This document shows positions 52,551 through 61,748 of a stretch of DNA of 64,000 nucleotides, piece after piece. The notes beneath the pieces are model-generated. The model saw nothing but the letters and a program-made list of their open reading frames with translations, had not been told where the DNA came from and searched no databases. The DNA is from Candidatus Villigracilis affinis (lineage in GTDB: Bacteria; Chloroflexota; Anaerolineae; Anaerolineales; Villigracilaceae), in the NCBI GenBank assembly GCA_016718275.1, contig JADKEA010000028.1, positions 1 through 64,000 of the forward strand. The letters are read 5' to 3'. The position numbers and the translations under genes were made by a program. Within the stretch, counting starts at the first letter, position 1, and the number at the start of each line of letters is the position of its first letter.

Positions 52551-54827
52551 TTACTTCTTGCCGGCTTTTTCCTCACGTCCCATCACGTCCATGACGGCAA
52601 CCGCAGCCATTTGGACAATGGCGTTCACATCATCGCCCGTTTGCAAGACGTGCACTGGCGCACCCATGCCGAGCAGGATCGGGCCAATGGCCTTGGCGTT
52701 GCCGAGGCGTGAAAGCAACTTGTAGGCGATGTTCGCGGATTCGAGCGATGGGAAGACCAACACATTCGCGTCCTTCACGGCGCTGAACGGATAGCGTTCT
52801 TCGCTGATCTCGGGCATGACCGCGGTATCGGCCTGCATTTCGCCATCCACGTGCAGATCGGGGCGGCGGGCTTTGATCAACTGCACAGCCTTGCGGACCT
52901 TGTCTGAAAGCGGATGCGGAGTGGAACCAAAATTCGAGAAGGAGAGGAAGGCTACATGCGGATCGATCTCAAGTTTCACCGCAAAGTCTGCGGCGAGAGA
53001 GGCGATCTCTGCAAGGTCTTCGGCGGTCGGGTCAATATTGACAGTGGCATCTGTGAAAAGGAAGACCTTGTCTTCCACGATCATGATGTACACACCTGCC
53101 GCGCGCGCCGCACCTGGAGCGGTGTGATGGATCTGCAGCGCCGGGCGGATCACTTCGGGATAGTCAAAGGTCAAACCTGAGACGAAGGCATCTGCATCGC
53201 CCATCTTTACCATCATCGAGCCGAGGATATTGGGATCACGCACCTTGTTGTGCGCATCGCTTGCCATCACGCCCTTGCGTTGACGCAATTCATAGTAGGC
53301 CTTGGCATAGGCATCCAATTTATCAAACTTGTTGGGGTCCACAACCACGGGCTGATAATCCAGGCCAAGGGTCTTGAGGTGTTCATCGATAACGCCAGCA
53401 TTTCCGATCAAAACAGGAGTGGCAATCCCTTCTTCTTTGATCTGGTAAGCCGCGCGGATGACCTTCTGCTCTTCCCCTTCTGCGAACGCCACGCGCTTCT
53501 TGCCGCCCGAAGTGCGGGCTTTGTTCTGGAAGAAGTAGCGAATCCGTTCGCCCTTGCCCTGACGGAACGCAAGCTGTTCTTTGTATTCATCAATATCAAT
53601 TGTCTTGCGGGCCATGCCGGTCTTCATCGCCATTTCGGCGACGGCGGGCGCTTCCCACAACAGCACACGCGGATCCAATGGTTTGGGGATGATGTATTCA
53701 CGTCCGAACTTGATGCTCTCGCCACCATAGGCACGGATGACCGAATCGGGCACATCCTCTTTGGCGAGGGCGGCCAAGGCCTTGGAAGCCGCGAACTTCA
53801 TCTCTTCGTTAATTTGCTTCGCACGCACATCCAACGCACCGCGGAAGATGAACGGGAAACCCAACACATTATTGACCTGATTGACATAATCCGAGCGGCC
53901 AGTCGCGATGATGACATCTTTGCGCGCTTCTCTCGCCAACTCGGGCTTGATCTCCGGGTCAGGATTCGCCATCGCAAAAATGATTGGGTCCTTCGCCATG
54001 ATCTTAACCATTTCGGGAGTCATCACATTTGCAACGGACAAGCCGTAGAACACGTCCGCACCGCGCAGGGCATCGGTCAGCGTGCGGGCATCGGTTTCCA
54101 CAAGGAAGCGTTCCTTGTATTTGTTCATGCCTTCCTTGCGGCCTTTGTACACCACGCCCTTGCTATCGCAGAGCATGATATTTTCACGCTTCACACCCCA
54201 GCTGATCGCCAATTCCGCGCAGGAGATCGCCGAAGCACCCGCACCGGAGATGACGAGTCGAATCTCATCGTGACGCTTGCCGACAATCTCCAACGCATTC
54301 GCCAAACCAGCCGACGAAATGATCGCCGTGCCGTGCTGGTCATCGTGGAAGACGGGGATGTTCAACATCTTCTTCAGTTCTTCTTCGATGTAAAAACACT
54401 CGGGGGCTTTAATGTCCTCGAGATTGATCCCGCCAAAGGTCGGCGAGATCGCTGCCACTACTTTGATGATTTCGTCTGGGTCGTGGGAATTCAATTCGAT
54501 ATCGAAAACGTCGATATCCGCGAATTTCTTAAATAAAACGCCCTTGCCTTCCATCACAGGCTTGCTCGCCAATGCGCCGCGGTCACCCAAACCGAGAATG
54601 GCCGTACCATTGGAAATTACAGCGACCAAATTGCCTTTGGAAGTGTACTCATAGGCGTCGTCGGGATTCTTTTCAATCTCTAAAACTGGCTCGGCGACGC
54701 CGGGGGAATACGCCAAACTCAGGTCTCGCTGTGTATCCATCGGCTTGGTTGGAACGATCGCCACCTTGCCAGGCTTGCCCTTTAAACGGTGATATTCAAG
54801 TGCATCTTCGCGCGTGATTTTTGCCAT
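52551..54827 (-). CDS. maeB: NADP-dependent malic enzyme with C-terminal phosphotransacetylase-like domain
   Basis: The 758-residue protein has the malic enzyme part (1-430: LAYSPGVAEPVLEI, EDIKAPECFYIE, LVISGAGASAISCAELAISWG as the NAD(P) site) and a PTA-like part (about 430-758, AFAEGEEQKVIRAAYQIKEE). Fused MaeB proteins convert malate to pyruvate and CO2; the second half is regulatory and lacks proven acetyl transfer. The start at 54827 has GGAGG upstream; the open frame extends to 54866. Confidence 0.95.
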   Translation of the reverse strand: MAKITREDALEYHRLKGKPGKVAIVPTKPMDTQRDLSLAYSPGVAEPVLEIEKNPDDAYEYTSKGNLVAVISNGTAILGLGDRGALASKPVMEGKGVLFKKFADIDVFDIELNSHDPDEIIKVVAAISPTFGGINLEDIKAPECFYIEEELKKMLNIPVFHDDQHGTAIISSAGLANALEIVGKRHDEIRLVISGAGASAISCAELAISWGVKRENIMLCDSKGVVYKGRKEGMNKYKERFLVETDARTLTDALRGADVFYGLSVANVMTPEMVKIMAKDPIIFAMANPDPEIKPELAREARKDVIIATGRSDYVNQVNNVLGFPFIFRGALDVRAKQINEEMKFAASKALAALAKEDVPDSVIRAYGGESIKFGREYIIPKPLDPRVLLWEAPAVAEMAMKTGMARKTIDIDEYKEQLAFRQGKGERIRYFFQNKARTSGGKKRVAFAEGEEQKVIRAAYQIKEEGIATPVLIGNAGVIDEHLKTLGLDYQPVVVDPNKFDKLDAYAKAYYELRQRKGVMASDAHNKVRDPNILGSMMVKMGDADAFVSGLTFDYPEVIRPALQIHHTAPGAARAAGVYIMIVEDKVFLFTDATVNIDPTAEDLAEIASLAADFAVKLEIDPHVAFLSFSNFGSTPHPLSDKVRKAVQLIKARRPDLHVDGEMQADTAVMPEISEERYPFSAVKDANVLVFPSLESANIAYKLLSRLGNAKAIGPILLGMGAPVHVLQTGDDVNAIVQMAAVAVMDVMGREEKAGKK

Positions 54828-55014
54828 AGTGCCTCCAGTGAAATTTTGAAAGTCGAAGAGTTTCAAATACGACAGTTACCATAAATTATCGCATATCTTG
54901 CCTAAAGAGAATAGTTCCTTTTGTCACAACTTTGGAGGGCCACAAACAAGGCCTATGTATTCTTACCCCAATCAAGCCAAAAGTTATGTTATCCGAGCAT
55001 GAAATTTGTCACAT
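54828..55014. other. Intergenic stretch without recognised features
   Basis: Between the divergent ends of the malic enzyme gene and the aminotransferase gene I see only AT-rich sequence, likely the promoter of the malic enzyme gene. Confidence 0.5.
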
Positions 55015-56124
55015 TTATTGAGCGGAAAAATCCAAAATGGCCTGACAAACCAACCCCACCATTTCTTCGGTCAACTCTGGGTAAATAGGCAACGACAACA
55101 CCTCACGAGACACCCGCTCGGTCATCGGGAGGCTCCCCGCAGGGTAGCCTAGGTCGGCATAGGCAGGCTGAAGGTGAATGGGCACAGGATAATGCACCAG
55201 AGTGTGAATCCCGCGTTCCTTCAAATACTCCCTGAGCGCGTCACGCCGCGGATGGCGGATCACAAATTGATGATAGACATGGCCTGCATTCTGGGCAGGC
55301 AAAACCAAATCGGTGCCTGAAAGCAACTCGCGATACAAATCGGCAAGTTGTCTGCGGCGCGCATTCCACACATCCAAATGGCGCAGCTTGACGCGCAGGA
55401 TGCCCGCCTGCAATTCATCGAGGCGGCTGTTGATGCCCCTGATCGAGCTGATGTAATGTTCACTCCAGCCATACTGGCGCAGCAGTCGCACCTTTTCAGC
55501 CAGAACAGGATTATTCGTCACCACCGCTCCCCCATCGCCAAACGCGCCGAGGTTTTTGGTCGGGTAAAAACTAAACGCGGCAATATCACCCCACGCGCCA
55601 ACTTTACGATTGCGATACGAAGCGCCATGTGCCTGCGAACAATCTTCGATCACAAACAAGTGATTCTCACGCGCAAATTGAAGGATGGGCTCCATCTCCA
55701 CCGGGCAGCCATACAAATGCACAGGAATAATTGCGCGTGTGCGCGGCGTGAGGATTCGATGAAGCAGACTCGGGTCAAGTGTGTAATTCGCGGAATCAAT
55801 ATCCACCAAAAGCGGACGGGCTCCGCCCGCTTCCACCGCGCTGACAGTTGCCACAGCGGTATGAGCCGGGACAGCCACCTCGTCATTTTTCCCGACCTCG
55901 CAGGCCATCAACGCCAATTGCAAAGCTTCCGTGCCAGAGGCAACGCCAATTGCATGGGCCACTCCGCAATATTCGGCGAATTCCTTTTCAAAGGCAGAAA
56001 CTTCCGAGCCCAAAATGAAAGAGCCTTTTTCCAACACACGGGCAAAGACAGCGTCCAATTCAGGGCGAATGGACTGGTATTGCTTTTTCAGGTCAATGAC
56101 GGGAATCTCTTCCATTTCACTCAC
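55015..56124 (-). CDS. DegT/DnrJ/EryC1-family aminotransferase
   Basis: The 369-residue protein is a PLP-dependent sugar aminotransferase: Asp161 (FVIEDCSQAHGA) and the Schiff-base lysine Lys190 (AFSFYPTKNLGAFGDGG) are present, along with the C-terminal HYPVPIHLQPAY. It converts keto-sugar nucleotides to amino sugars. It is last in the glycan operon and overlaps the epimerase gene by four bases. Confidence 0.92.
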   Translation of the reverse strand: MSEMEEIPVIDLKKQYQSIRPELDAVFARVLEKGSFILGSEVSAFEKEFAEYCGVAHAIGVASGTEALQLALMACEVGKNDEVAVPAHTAVATVSAVEAGGARPLLVDIDSANYTLDPSLLHRILTPRTRAIIPVHLYGCPVEMEPILQFARENHLFVIEDCSQAHGASYRNRKVGAWGDIAAFSFYPTKNLGAFGDGGAVVTNNPVLAEKVRLLRQYGWSEHYISSIRGINSRLDELQAGILRVKLRHLDVWNARRRQLADLYRELLSGTDLVLPAQNAGHVYHQFVIRHPRRDALREYLKERGIHTLVHYPVPIHLQPAYADLGYPAGSLPMTERVSREVLSLPIYPELTEEMVGLVCQAILDFSAQ

Positions 56125-57119
56125 AAATAATGTTCTTTGTACATGCGGTAAAACGCCAGTAGATTTGAAATGCCAGCTTCGAGCTCCACCTGCGGCTGCC
56201 AGCCGACATCCTTTTGAATGAGACTGTAATCGCCATAATAATCGCCGATGTCAATGCTTTTGCGATTCTCAGGAAAAGGCACAAGCGCATACCCGCCGCT
56301 GCCATTTACCTGGATCATCAAACGAGCAAGGTCAAGCAGATTGATCGGTGCCCCGCCCAGGTTGTATATTTTTCCGCTCGCCGAAGGATGCGCGGCACAT
56401 AACAACAGGGCACGGATCACGTCATCCACGTAGTTGATATCCCTGACCTGCCTTCCATCGCCGAATATCTGAATATCCTTCCCCGCCAAAAGCTGATGAA
56501 ACCACCAGCCGATGAATGTCAGCAGGTCATCTTTAATGCGCATGCGCGGACCATACACATTGGTCATTCGCAAAACACAAGTCGTCATGCCATGCACACG
56601 GTTGTAAACGATGTGATACATCTCCCCTGCCCGCTTACTCACGCCATTGTTATCGAGCGGGGTCAGCAAATGATTTTCATCCACAGGCAGGTATTTTGGG
56701 CGACCATATACCTGACGAGTGCCTGCAAAAACGATGCTGATTTCAGGATTATTCTGCCTGCAAACTTCCAAAAGCCGTAACTGCCCCACCGAGTTGACAT
56801 TCAGGTCTTTGAACGGGTTCTGCATGCTTCCCAAATGACTGGTCTGCCCGGCGAGGTTGAACATGAACTTCTGCCCTTTGACCGCGAGGGCCATCTGGCT
56901 TTCGTCATTGATATCTGCCTGAATGAAGCGGATGGTTTTCTCGATTCCATTCAAATTAAAGAGGTTGGCGCCAGAATCAGGGTCAAGGTTGTCAACGATG
57001 GTGACATCCGCACCAAGGGCTGTGAGTTTATGCGCGAGATTACTTCCAATAAAACCTGCTCCCCCGGTGATCAATACTTTTTGACGGAAATACGTTGCGG
57101 CAATATCCATGATGGTCAT
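56121..57119 (-). CDS. NAD-dependent epimerase/dehydratase without the catalytic tyrosine
   Basis: The 332-residue protein has the extended SDR fold: GGAGFIGS NAD-binding motif at residues 19-26 and sugar-binding segments (NVYGPRM, NYVDDVIRALL). The YxxxK motif is NGVSK, with Asn158 where the tyrosine should be and Lys162 kept. This also occurs in some related SDRs of glycan clusters, so the reaction may use another acid. Overlaps both neighbours. Confidence 0.88.
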   Translation of the reverse strand: MTIMDIAATYFRQKVLITGGAGFIGSNLAHKLTALGADVTIVDNLDPDSGANLFNLNGIEKTIRFIQADINDESQMALAVKGQKFMFNLAGQTSHLGSMQNPFKDLNVNSVGQLRLLEVCRQNNPEISIVFAGTRQVYGRPKYLPVDENHLLTPLDNNGVSKRAGEMYHIVYNRVHGMTTCVLRMTNVYGPRMRIKDDLLTFIGWWFHQLLAGKDIQIFGDGRQVRDINYVDDVIRALLLCAAHPSASGKIYNLGGAPINLLDLARLMIQVNGSGGYALVPFPENRKSIDIGDYYGDYSLIQKDVGWQPQVELEAGISNLLAFYRMYKEHYL

Positions 57120-57871
57120 CGGTTCCGCAAATGCTCTTTTCGAATGACGAGCATCCAGTACAAACCCGCCAGTTGCCGCAACGTACGGACGATCCGCCAG
57201 GGGACGAAGAATTGAGAGACGCCGTATTTGCGCGAATAGTGATTGACAGGAACTTCCGCAAAGACATAACCAGCATCCTCGATCTTTTTGACCAGTTCAA
57301 GGCAGATCGCGCCGCTGACGCTTTTCAATTCAATTTCTTCGAGAATATGGCGGGGGATCAACCGAAAATCACAATCCACGTCGCGGATGCGGATACCAAA
57401 GAGAAATTTGACGAAGTAGTGATAGGCCCGCCCAATCACGATTCGCATCCATGAATCGTTGCGGGTCAATTTATAGCCGTTGACCACATCCACGCCTTCG
57501 CGCAGTGCGCGGACCAGATTCACGAGTTCGAGCGGGTTGTACTGCGAGTCGCCGTCGGTATAAAAGACCCAGTCTTTGGATGCGGCGGAAAACCCCGTCC
57601 GCAGCGCCGCGCCGTAGCCCTGATTGGATGGATGTGTGATGACCCGCAATTCGGGGTATCTGACAGAAATTTCATTCAGCATGGTGGCTGTGTAATCAGA
57701 ACTGCCATCATTGACGACGATGATCTCATAATCATCAGTGACCTGATTCAACGCGATCCATGCGGCGGCGACCATGCTGGCGATTGTCCCGCCGTCGTTA
57801 TAGGCTGGGAATACGGCACTGATACTGGGGAGTTGTCGGCCTTCTTTCTCACGCTTCATCAGGTTTGTCAT
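57116..57871 (-). CDS. Family 2 glycosyltransferase (DPM1/undecaprenyl-phosphate type)
   Basis: The 251-residue protein has the GT2 signatures PAYNDGGTI, VNDGSSDYT and YTDGDSQYN (DxD-like). The C-terminus contains FFVPWRIVRTLRQLAGLYWM, with no full transmembrane pair. It probably makes polyprenyl-phosphate-linked sugars. It overlaps the methyltransferase and epimerase genes by four bases each. Confidence 0.9.
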   Translation of the reverse strand: MTNLMKREKEGRQLPSISAVFPAYNDGGTIASMVAAAWIALNQVTDDYEIIVVNDGSSDYTATMLNEISVRYPELRVITHPSNQGYGAALRTGFSAASKDWVFYTDGDSQYNPLELVNLVRALREGVDVVNGYKLTRNDSWMRIVIGRAYHYFVKFLFGIRIRDVDCDFRLIPRHILEEIELKSVSGAICLELVKKIEDAGYVFAEVPVNHYSRKYGVSQFFVPWRIVRTLRQLAGLYWMLVIRKEHLRNR

Positions 57872-58602
57872 TTCCTACCGATTGCAATCACGCTCAAACC
57901 ATACGGCAGGCCAACACGCGAAACAAGGGGCGCTTCAGCGGAAAGAATGAATTTCAAAACGCTGTTGAAAGCGCCCGCGTTCATGGCAAGGTCAGATTGA
58001 TCATCACTGGGTGGGAAAACTCTTTCGCTCAGCCTTTTTGCCACGGCCAGGGGAAAGAGAAATGTATTGGCGTAGGAAAGGTGTTCAACCATGAATCCGC
58101 TTTGTTCGAGCAAACGGTTGACCAATTTCTTTGTATAGCGGCGGTTTGTGTGCACTTTTTTATCGTGCTGTCCGCGCAGCCAATCATAGGCAGGCAGTCG
58201 AAGCAGGATACGGCCATGTGGGGTCAGGATTCGGAAAAATTCCTTCAAGGCGGTCAATTCATCGGAGACGGCCCGCTCGTAAAGAACGTCGAAGCTGGTG
58301 ACCATGTCAAAGGAAGCAGGAGCAAATGGCAGGTCCAGCACAGAGGCGCGGGCGAGGCGGGGAGCATTTCGTTTGCGGCAGAATCTCAGGGCTTCGGCAT
58401 ACAGGTCAATGCCGGTGACCATCCCGTATTCTGCAAGATAGGTTGTCATGGCGGCGCCTGTGCCACAGCCGGCGTCCAAAATTCTTGGGGAGTGCGCGGG
58501 CATCCAGCGTTCAAGCAAAGCCCGTGTGATGGTTTCCATGCCGCGATACCACCAGTGACGGTCTTCAACGTGATACATGAGCTCGTATTCGCGCGGATCC
58601 AA
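57868..58602 (-). CDS. Class I SAM-dependent methyltransferase
   Basis: The 244-residue protein has the SAM-binding motif I (ILDAGCGTGAA), motif II-like VTGIDLYAEAL and FDMVTSFDVLYE. The N-terminus (EYELMYHVEDRHWWYRGM) is characteristic of glycan-cluster methyltransferases. The start at 58602 is a TTG close to a GAGGAG site; an internal ATG at 58578 is an alternative. The target is likely a sugar or lipid intermediate. Confidence 0.85.
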   Translation of the reverse strand: MDPREYELMYHVEDRHWWYRGMETITRALLERWMPAHSPRILDAGCGTGAAMTTYLAEYGMVTGIDLYAEALRFCRKRNAPRLARASVLDLPFAPASFDMVTSFDVLYERAVSDELTALKEFFRILTPHGRILLRLPAYDWLRGQHDKKVHTNRRYTKKLVNRLLEQSGFMVEHLSYANTFLFPLAVAKRLSERVFPPSDDQSDLAMNAGAFNSVLKFILSAEAPLVSRVGLPYGLSVIAIGRK

Positions 58603-58611
58603 ATCTCCTCT

Positions 58612-60576
58612 TTAAGGAACTTGATAGGCCAGCAAAATAGTGTTTGAACAATCGTAGCGGTAATGAAGGTCACCGCCAGGATGCAAACGCGCCCAAGCCT
58701 CCAACTCAGGAATGCGTTCCGGGTTGGCGATAATGGTTTCACCGGAAATGGGTTCCAACATATCGATCGGGTCGGGAAAATTCGTAATCGCTCTTCTCTC
58801 GCTTAAATAATCCGTTGACGCATGACTGCCATAAAAATAAATACTATCACTCAGCAGATAAATAGGGAGTTCATTGTCAACGACTCTTGCGTAGCTGCCG
58901 AGGTAGGATGCAAAACGCCCGACAAGGTTTCCACCGAAGCGGCATTTTCCTGCGAAGTCCCCGTAATACGTCCACATATTAAAGATGAGCAAACTGACGA
59001 GAACAGCCGAGCTGGAAAGTATGTAGGCATTGCGTGAGGTCTTCCAACCAAAGCCTAATAATTCAAGCACCTGATCGAGTCCCAATGCAGCCATGACCAG
59101 CGCAGAAGGGAGTGCCATCAACATACGATAGGAATCCGCACTTGGCGGGATCGCAAAGATACCCACCGAGAAGGTCGCACCCCAAAAATAACCGTTCAGG
59201 AGCAAATAGGCAGGGTTTCGAATTCGCCACAAGGCAACGAGCAACCCAGCCAGGAACATGGTGCTGGAGATCATACTCATCATCGGTGAAGATGAGCCAT
59301 AAAAATCAAGCGCCGGGTAATAGGTCAATGAAAGGAAAGCGTGGACAAATCTGCCGAATAAAATCTCTATTACGCTTTGGCCTGTTGACTGCATGGTCAA
59401 TTCAAGCCATCCAGATTGGAAGGTGCCGTTCTGCGCCATTCGATTTAAAAACTCGTTGGTGTTCCTATAAATATAAAATGCAGAAGGCAGGATAACAATT
59501 AGAAAGCCACCCCAAAAGACCATGGCCTGGGAAAGGCGCGCCTTGAACCATGGACGGTAAAATAGGAAGGCAAGCAGCATAAAAACGAATACAAGCGCAA
59601 TGATCACCTGGGCGGTCAGATAAATGGAAAAGTGGATCGCCACCAGCACCCCACCCAAAGCTGTCCTCCACGATTCACGTTTTTCGAGCCCGCTTATAAG
59701 CAGGTAAAGCTCAAGTGGAGCCAGCCAAGTCCCATGAATATACGCAACCGAAACGATGCGGCTGAAATGAATATGGGAATGAGAAAAAGCAATGATTAGA
59801 GCGGTGATCAAGGCGATCCTTTTTCCACCGATCCAGCGAGTTAATAGATAAAGCGACGGGATAGCCAACGTGCCCCCAATAGCGGGCAGTAGCCGCAAGG
59901 CAAAGGAACTGACCCCAAAAAAACCGATGGAAGTGTTGATCAACTGCAAATACATCGCGCCAAAGTTCTCCCACAACGAGAACGGATTGGCAAGCAGACC
60001 ACTCGTGGTGGTTTGGGCGGCGAGACCGATCAAACCTTCATCGCCATCCAAAATGCGCGGAATTCCCCCCAGCCGATAGAAACGAAACGCGGCGGCAAGC
60101 AAGGTAATTGCCGCAACAGCCAAAATCTCATTGCGATTCTTTTTCAACCAATCGAGAAACGCATTCAATTTGATCGACACATTGAAGAAAGTATACACAT
60201 ATGCCCATGCACTAAAAAGCCATATAGTGACAACGGGGATGTAATTGATGCGCGCGAACAGCATCAGGTTGGCTGTCGCCACCGTGACCAGCACAGACAT
60301 CAGAAAGGCGGCCAGCACCCAAAACATCCGCTCCTGAAAAATGAACCATGCAGACATCTTCTGGAGGAATAACGTTGGACGAATGAGCTGGCTCAAAGCC
60401 AGAATAAGAACGCCAAAAATCGCCAGCCACGTATAAGGAGGAAACACAATGACATTATCAACAGGCTGTGAAAAGATCAAGAACTGGCTGATTAAAATGA
60501 ACAATATCCCTAGAAAAGCGATAAAGCGCCGAATATTCCTAATATCTCCCCCGGTCTCATGCTCTTGTTCAGTCAT
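58612..60576 (-). CDS. Multi-helix glycosyltransferase-like membrane protein (ArnT/PMT-type, GT39-like)
   Basis: The 654-residue protein starts at 60576 behind GGAGG. It has about eleven membrane helices and the loop motif RILDGDEGLIGLAAQ (with an acidic DGDE) after TM4, as in GT39/GT83 enzymes that transfer sugars from polyprenyl-phosphate carriers. It is the first gene of the glycan operon and fits the GT2 partner that makes such carriers. Confidence 0.85.
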   Translation of the reverse strand: MTEQEHETGGDIRNIRRFIAFLGILFILISQFLIFSQPVDNVIVFPPYTWLAIFGVLILALSQLIRPTLFLQKMSAWFIFQERMFWVLAAFLMSVLVTVATANLMLFARINYIPVVTIWLFSAWAYVYTFFNVSIKLNAFLDWLKKNRNEILAVAAITLLAAAFRFYRLGGIPRILDGDEGLIGLAAQTTTSGLLANPFSLWENFGAMYLQLINTSIGFFGVSSFALRLLPAIGGTLAIPSLYLLTRWIGGKRIALITALIIAFSHSHIHFSRIVSVAYIHGTWLAPLELYLLISGLEKRESWRTALGGVLVAIHFSIYLTAQVIIALVFVFMLLAFLFYRPWFKARLSQAMVFWGGFLIVILPSAFYIYRNTNEFLNRMAQNGTFQSGWLELTMQSTGQSVIEILFGRFVHAFLSLTYYPALDFYGSSSPMMSMISSTMFLAGLLVALWRIRNPAYLLLNGYFWGATFSVGIFAIPPSADSYRMLMALPSALVMAALGLDQVLELLGFGWKTSRNAYILSSSAVLVSLLIFNMWTYYGDFAGKCRFGGNLVGRFASYLGSYARVVDNELPIYLLSDSIYFYGSHASTDYLSERRAITNFPDPIDMLEPISGETIIANPERIPELEAWARLHPGGDLHYRYDCSNTILLAYQVP

Positions 60577-60745
60577 CAATACCTCCATGTAATAAACCCG
60601 TCTTTCCTCGCTGGTCAAAGGAAGGAACGCGATTTTTCGTCTATGCAAACAGGAATTTTATTATACTCAAAAAAGCCTATAAGGCCCGTCAGGCCGTCAC
60701 ATTTTTGAAATGGTTTCCAAATGTTAACAAATCTTAAAATTCATG

Positions 60746-61076
60746 TATAATTAAGGAAATCCGTAAGGGTTCGATATTGAGAAATCTCCGCCGTTCGCGG
60801 CCTTGCTTGAAATTTGACTGGAAATTTGGCGCTCGATCCCTCCCCGCCGAAAGCGTTCGGGAGTTACTTTGTGAAGTCTTTCTTGTTAGAAAATTACTGA
60901 AACACAAGACGGATTTCACCCATTACAACCCATGCCAAACGTGACTTAATTCCTCACGTACCTGACCACCCACATCCATCCGCATCAAGGCGGACTTGGA
61001 GTTTGCTCAGTCAACCCAGACATTTTCCACAGCCAAGGTCGACCTGTAAGGGTCGGGAACCCTGGCTGTGTGTTTT
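60746..61076 (+). ncRNA. Structured leader or small RNA upstream of recX
   Basis: A TATAAT at 60746-60751 precedes a gene-free stretch of about 320 bp with three strong structures. The first is CTCCC/GGGAG at about 60839-60862. The second is a 16-bp stem with one mismatch, 60871-60886 paired to 60904-60919 (GTGAAGTC...GATTTCAC). The third is a terminator-shaped hairpin at about 61029-61072 (CACAGCCA/TGGCTGTG) followed by TTTTT. The recX ATG follows six bases later. It is either a stable small RNA or an attenuated leader; the family is not recognised. Confidence 0.55.
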
Positions 61077-61082
61077 TAACAA

Positions 61083-61748
61083 ATGAAAAAGATAACTGCC
61101 ATTTCGGTCCAAAAGAAGACCCCCAACCGGGTAAACATCTACCTCGATGGAGAGTTCGCCTTTGGAGTGGCACGCATCACCGCAGCATGGTTGAAAACCG
61201 GTGACGAACTCAGCGATGAAAGAATCGCCAAACTACTGGCCGATGATGCCCGTGAACGGGCCTATCAACAAGCCATGCTCTTCCTGAGTTATCGTGCCCG
61301 CTCGGAAAAGGAAATTCGACAGAACCTGAACAAGCATGAATTTCCTGAAGATGCCATCGAGATAACGATCGAACGTCTTCGTGATGCGCGTCTGGTCAAT
61401 GACAATGAATTTGCACAGGTGTGGGTGGAAAACCGCAGTACGTTCCGCCCGCGCAGTCGACGAGCATTGGCAATGGAACTCCGCCAAAAAGGTCTCGACG
61501 ACGAAACCGTACGCTCCGCGGTATCCGGAGTCAACGAGGAAATACTGGCCTACGAAGCCGCCCAAAAAAGGCTGGGCAGACTCAAAGGTCTGGAATGGAA
61601 CGATTTTAGAAAAAAACTATCTGAGTTCCTCGCACGGCGAGGCTTCCCATACTCCGTTATTGCGCCCATTGTCACCCGGGCATGGAGTGAAACCCGCCCA
61701 GATGGGGAACAAAAAAACTTTGACAATGAAAACGAGGATATAACATGA
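61083..61748 (+). CDS. recX: Regulatory protein RecX
   Basis: The 221-residue protein has the RecX three-helix repeats: YQQAMLFLSYRARSEKEIRQ, FAQVWVENRSTFRPRSRRAL and LSEFLARRGFPYSVIAPIV. RecX modulates RecA filament formation. It lies before rny, overlapping it by four bases, and behind a structured leader. I see no SOS box at this promoter. Confidence 0.9.
   Translation: MKKITAISVQKKTPNRVNIYLDGEFAFGVARITAAWLKTGDELSDERIAKLLADDARERAYQQAMLFLSYRARSEKEIRQNLNKHEFPEDAIEITIERLRDARLVNDNEFAQVWVENRSTFRPRSRRALAMELRQKGLDDETVRSAVSGVNEEILAYEAAQKRLGRLKGLEWNDFRKKLSEFLARRGFPYSVIAPIVTRAWSETRPDGEQKNFDNENEDIT

Noticed and set aside
60734..60919. A 61-residue open frame on the minus strand before recX
   Set aside because: It lies inside the strongly structured RNA region and has no ribosome binding site.
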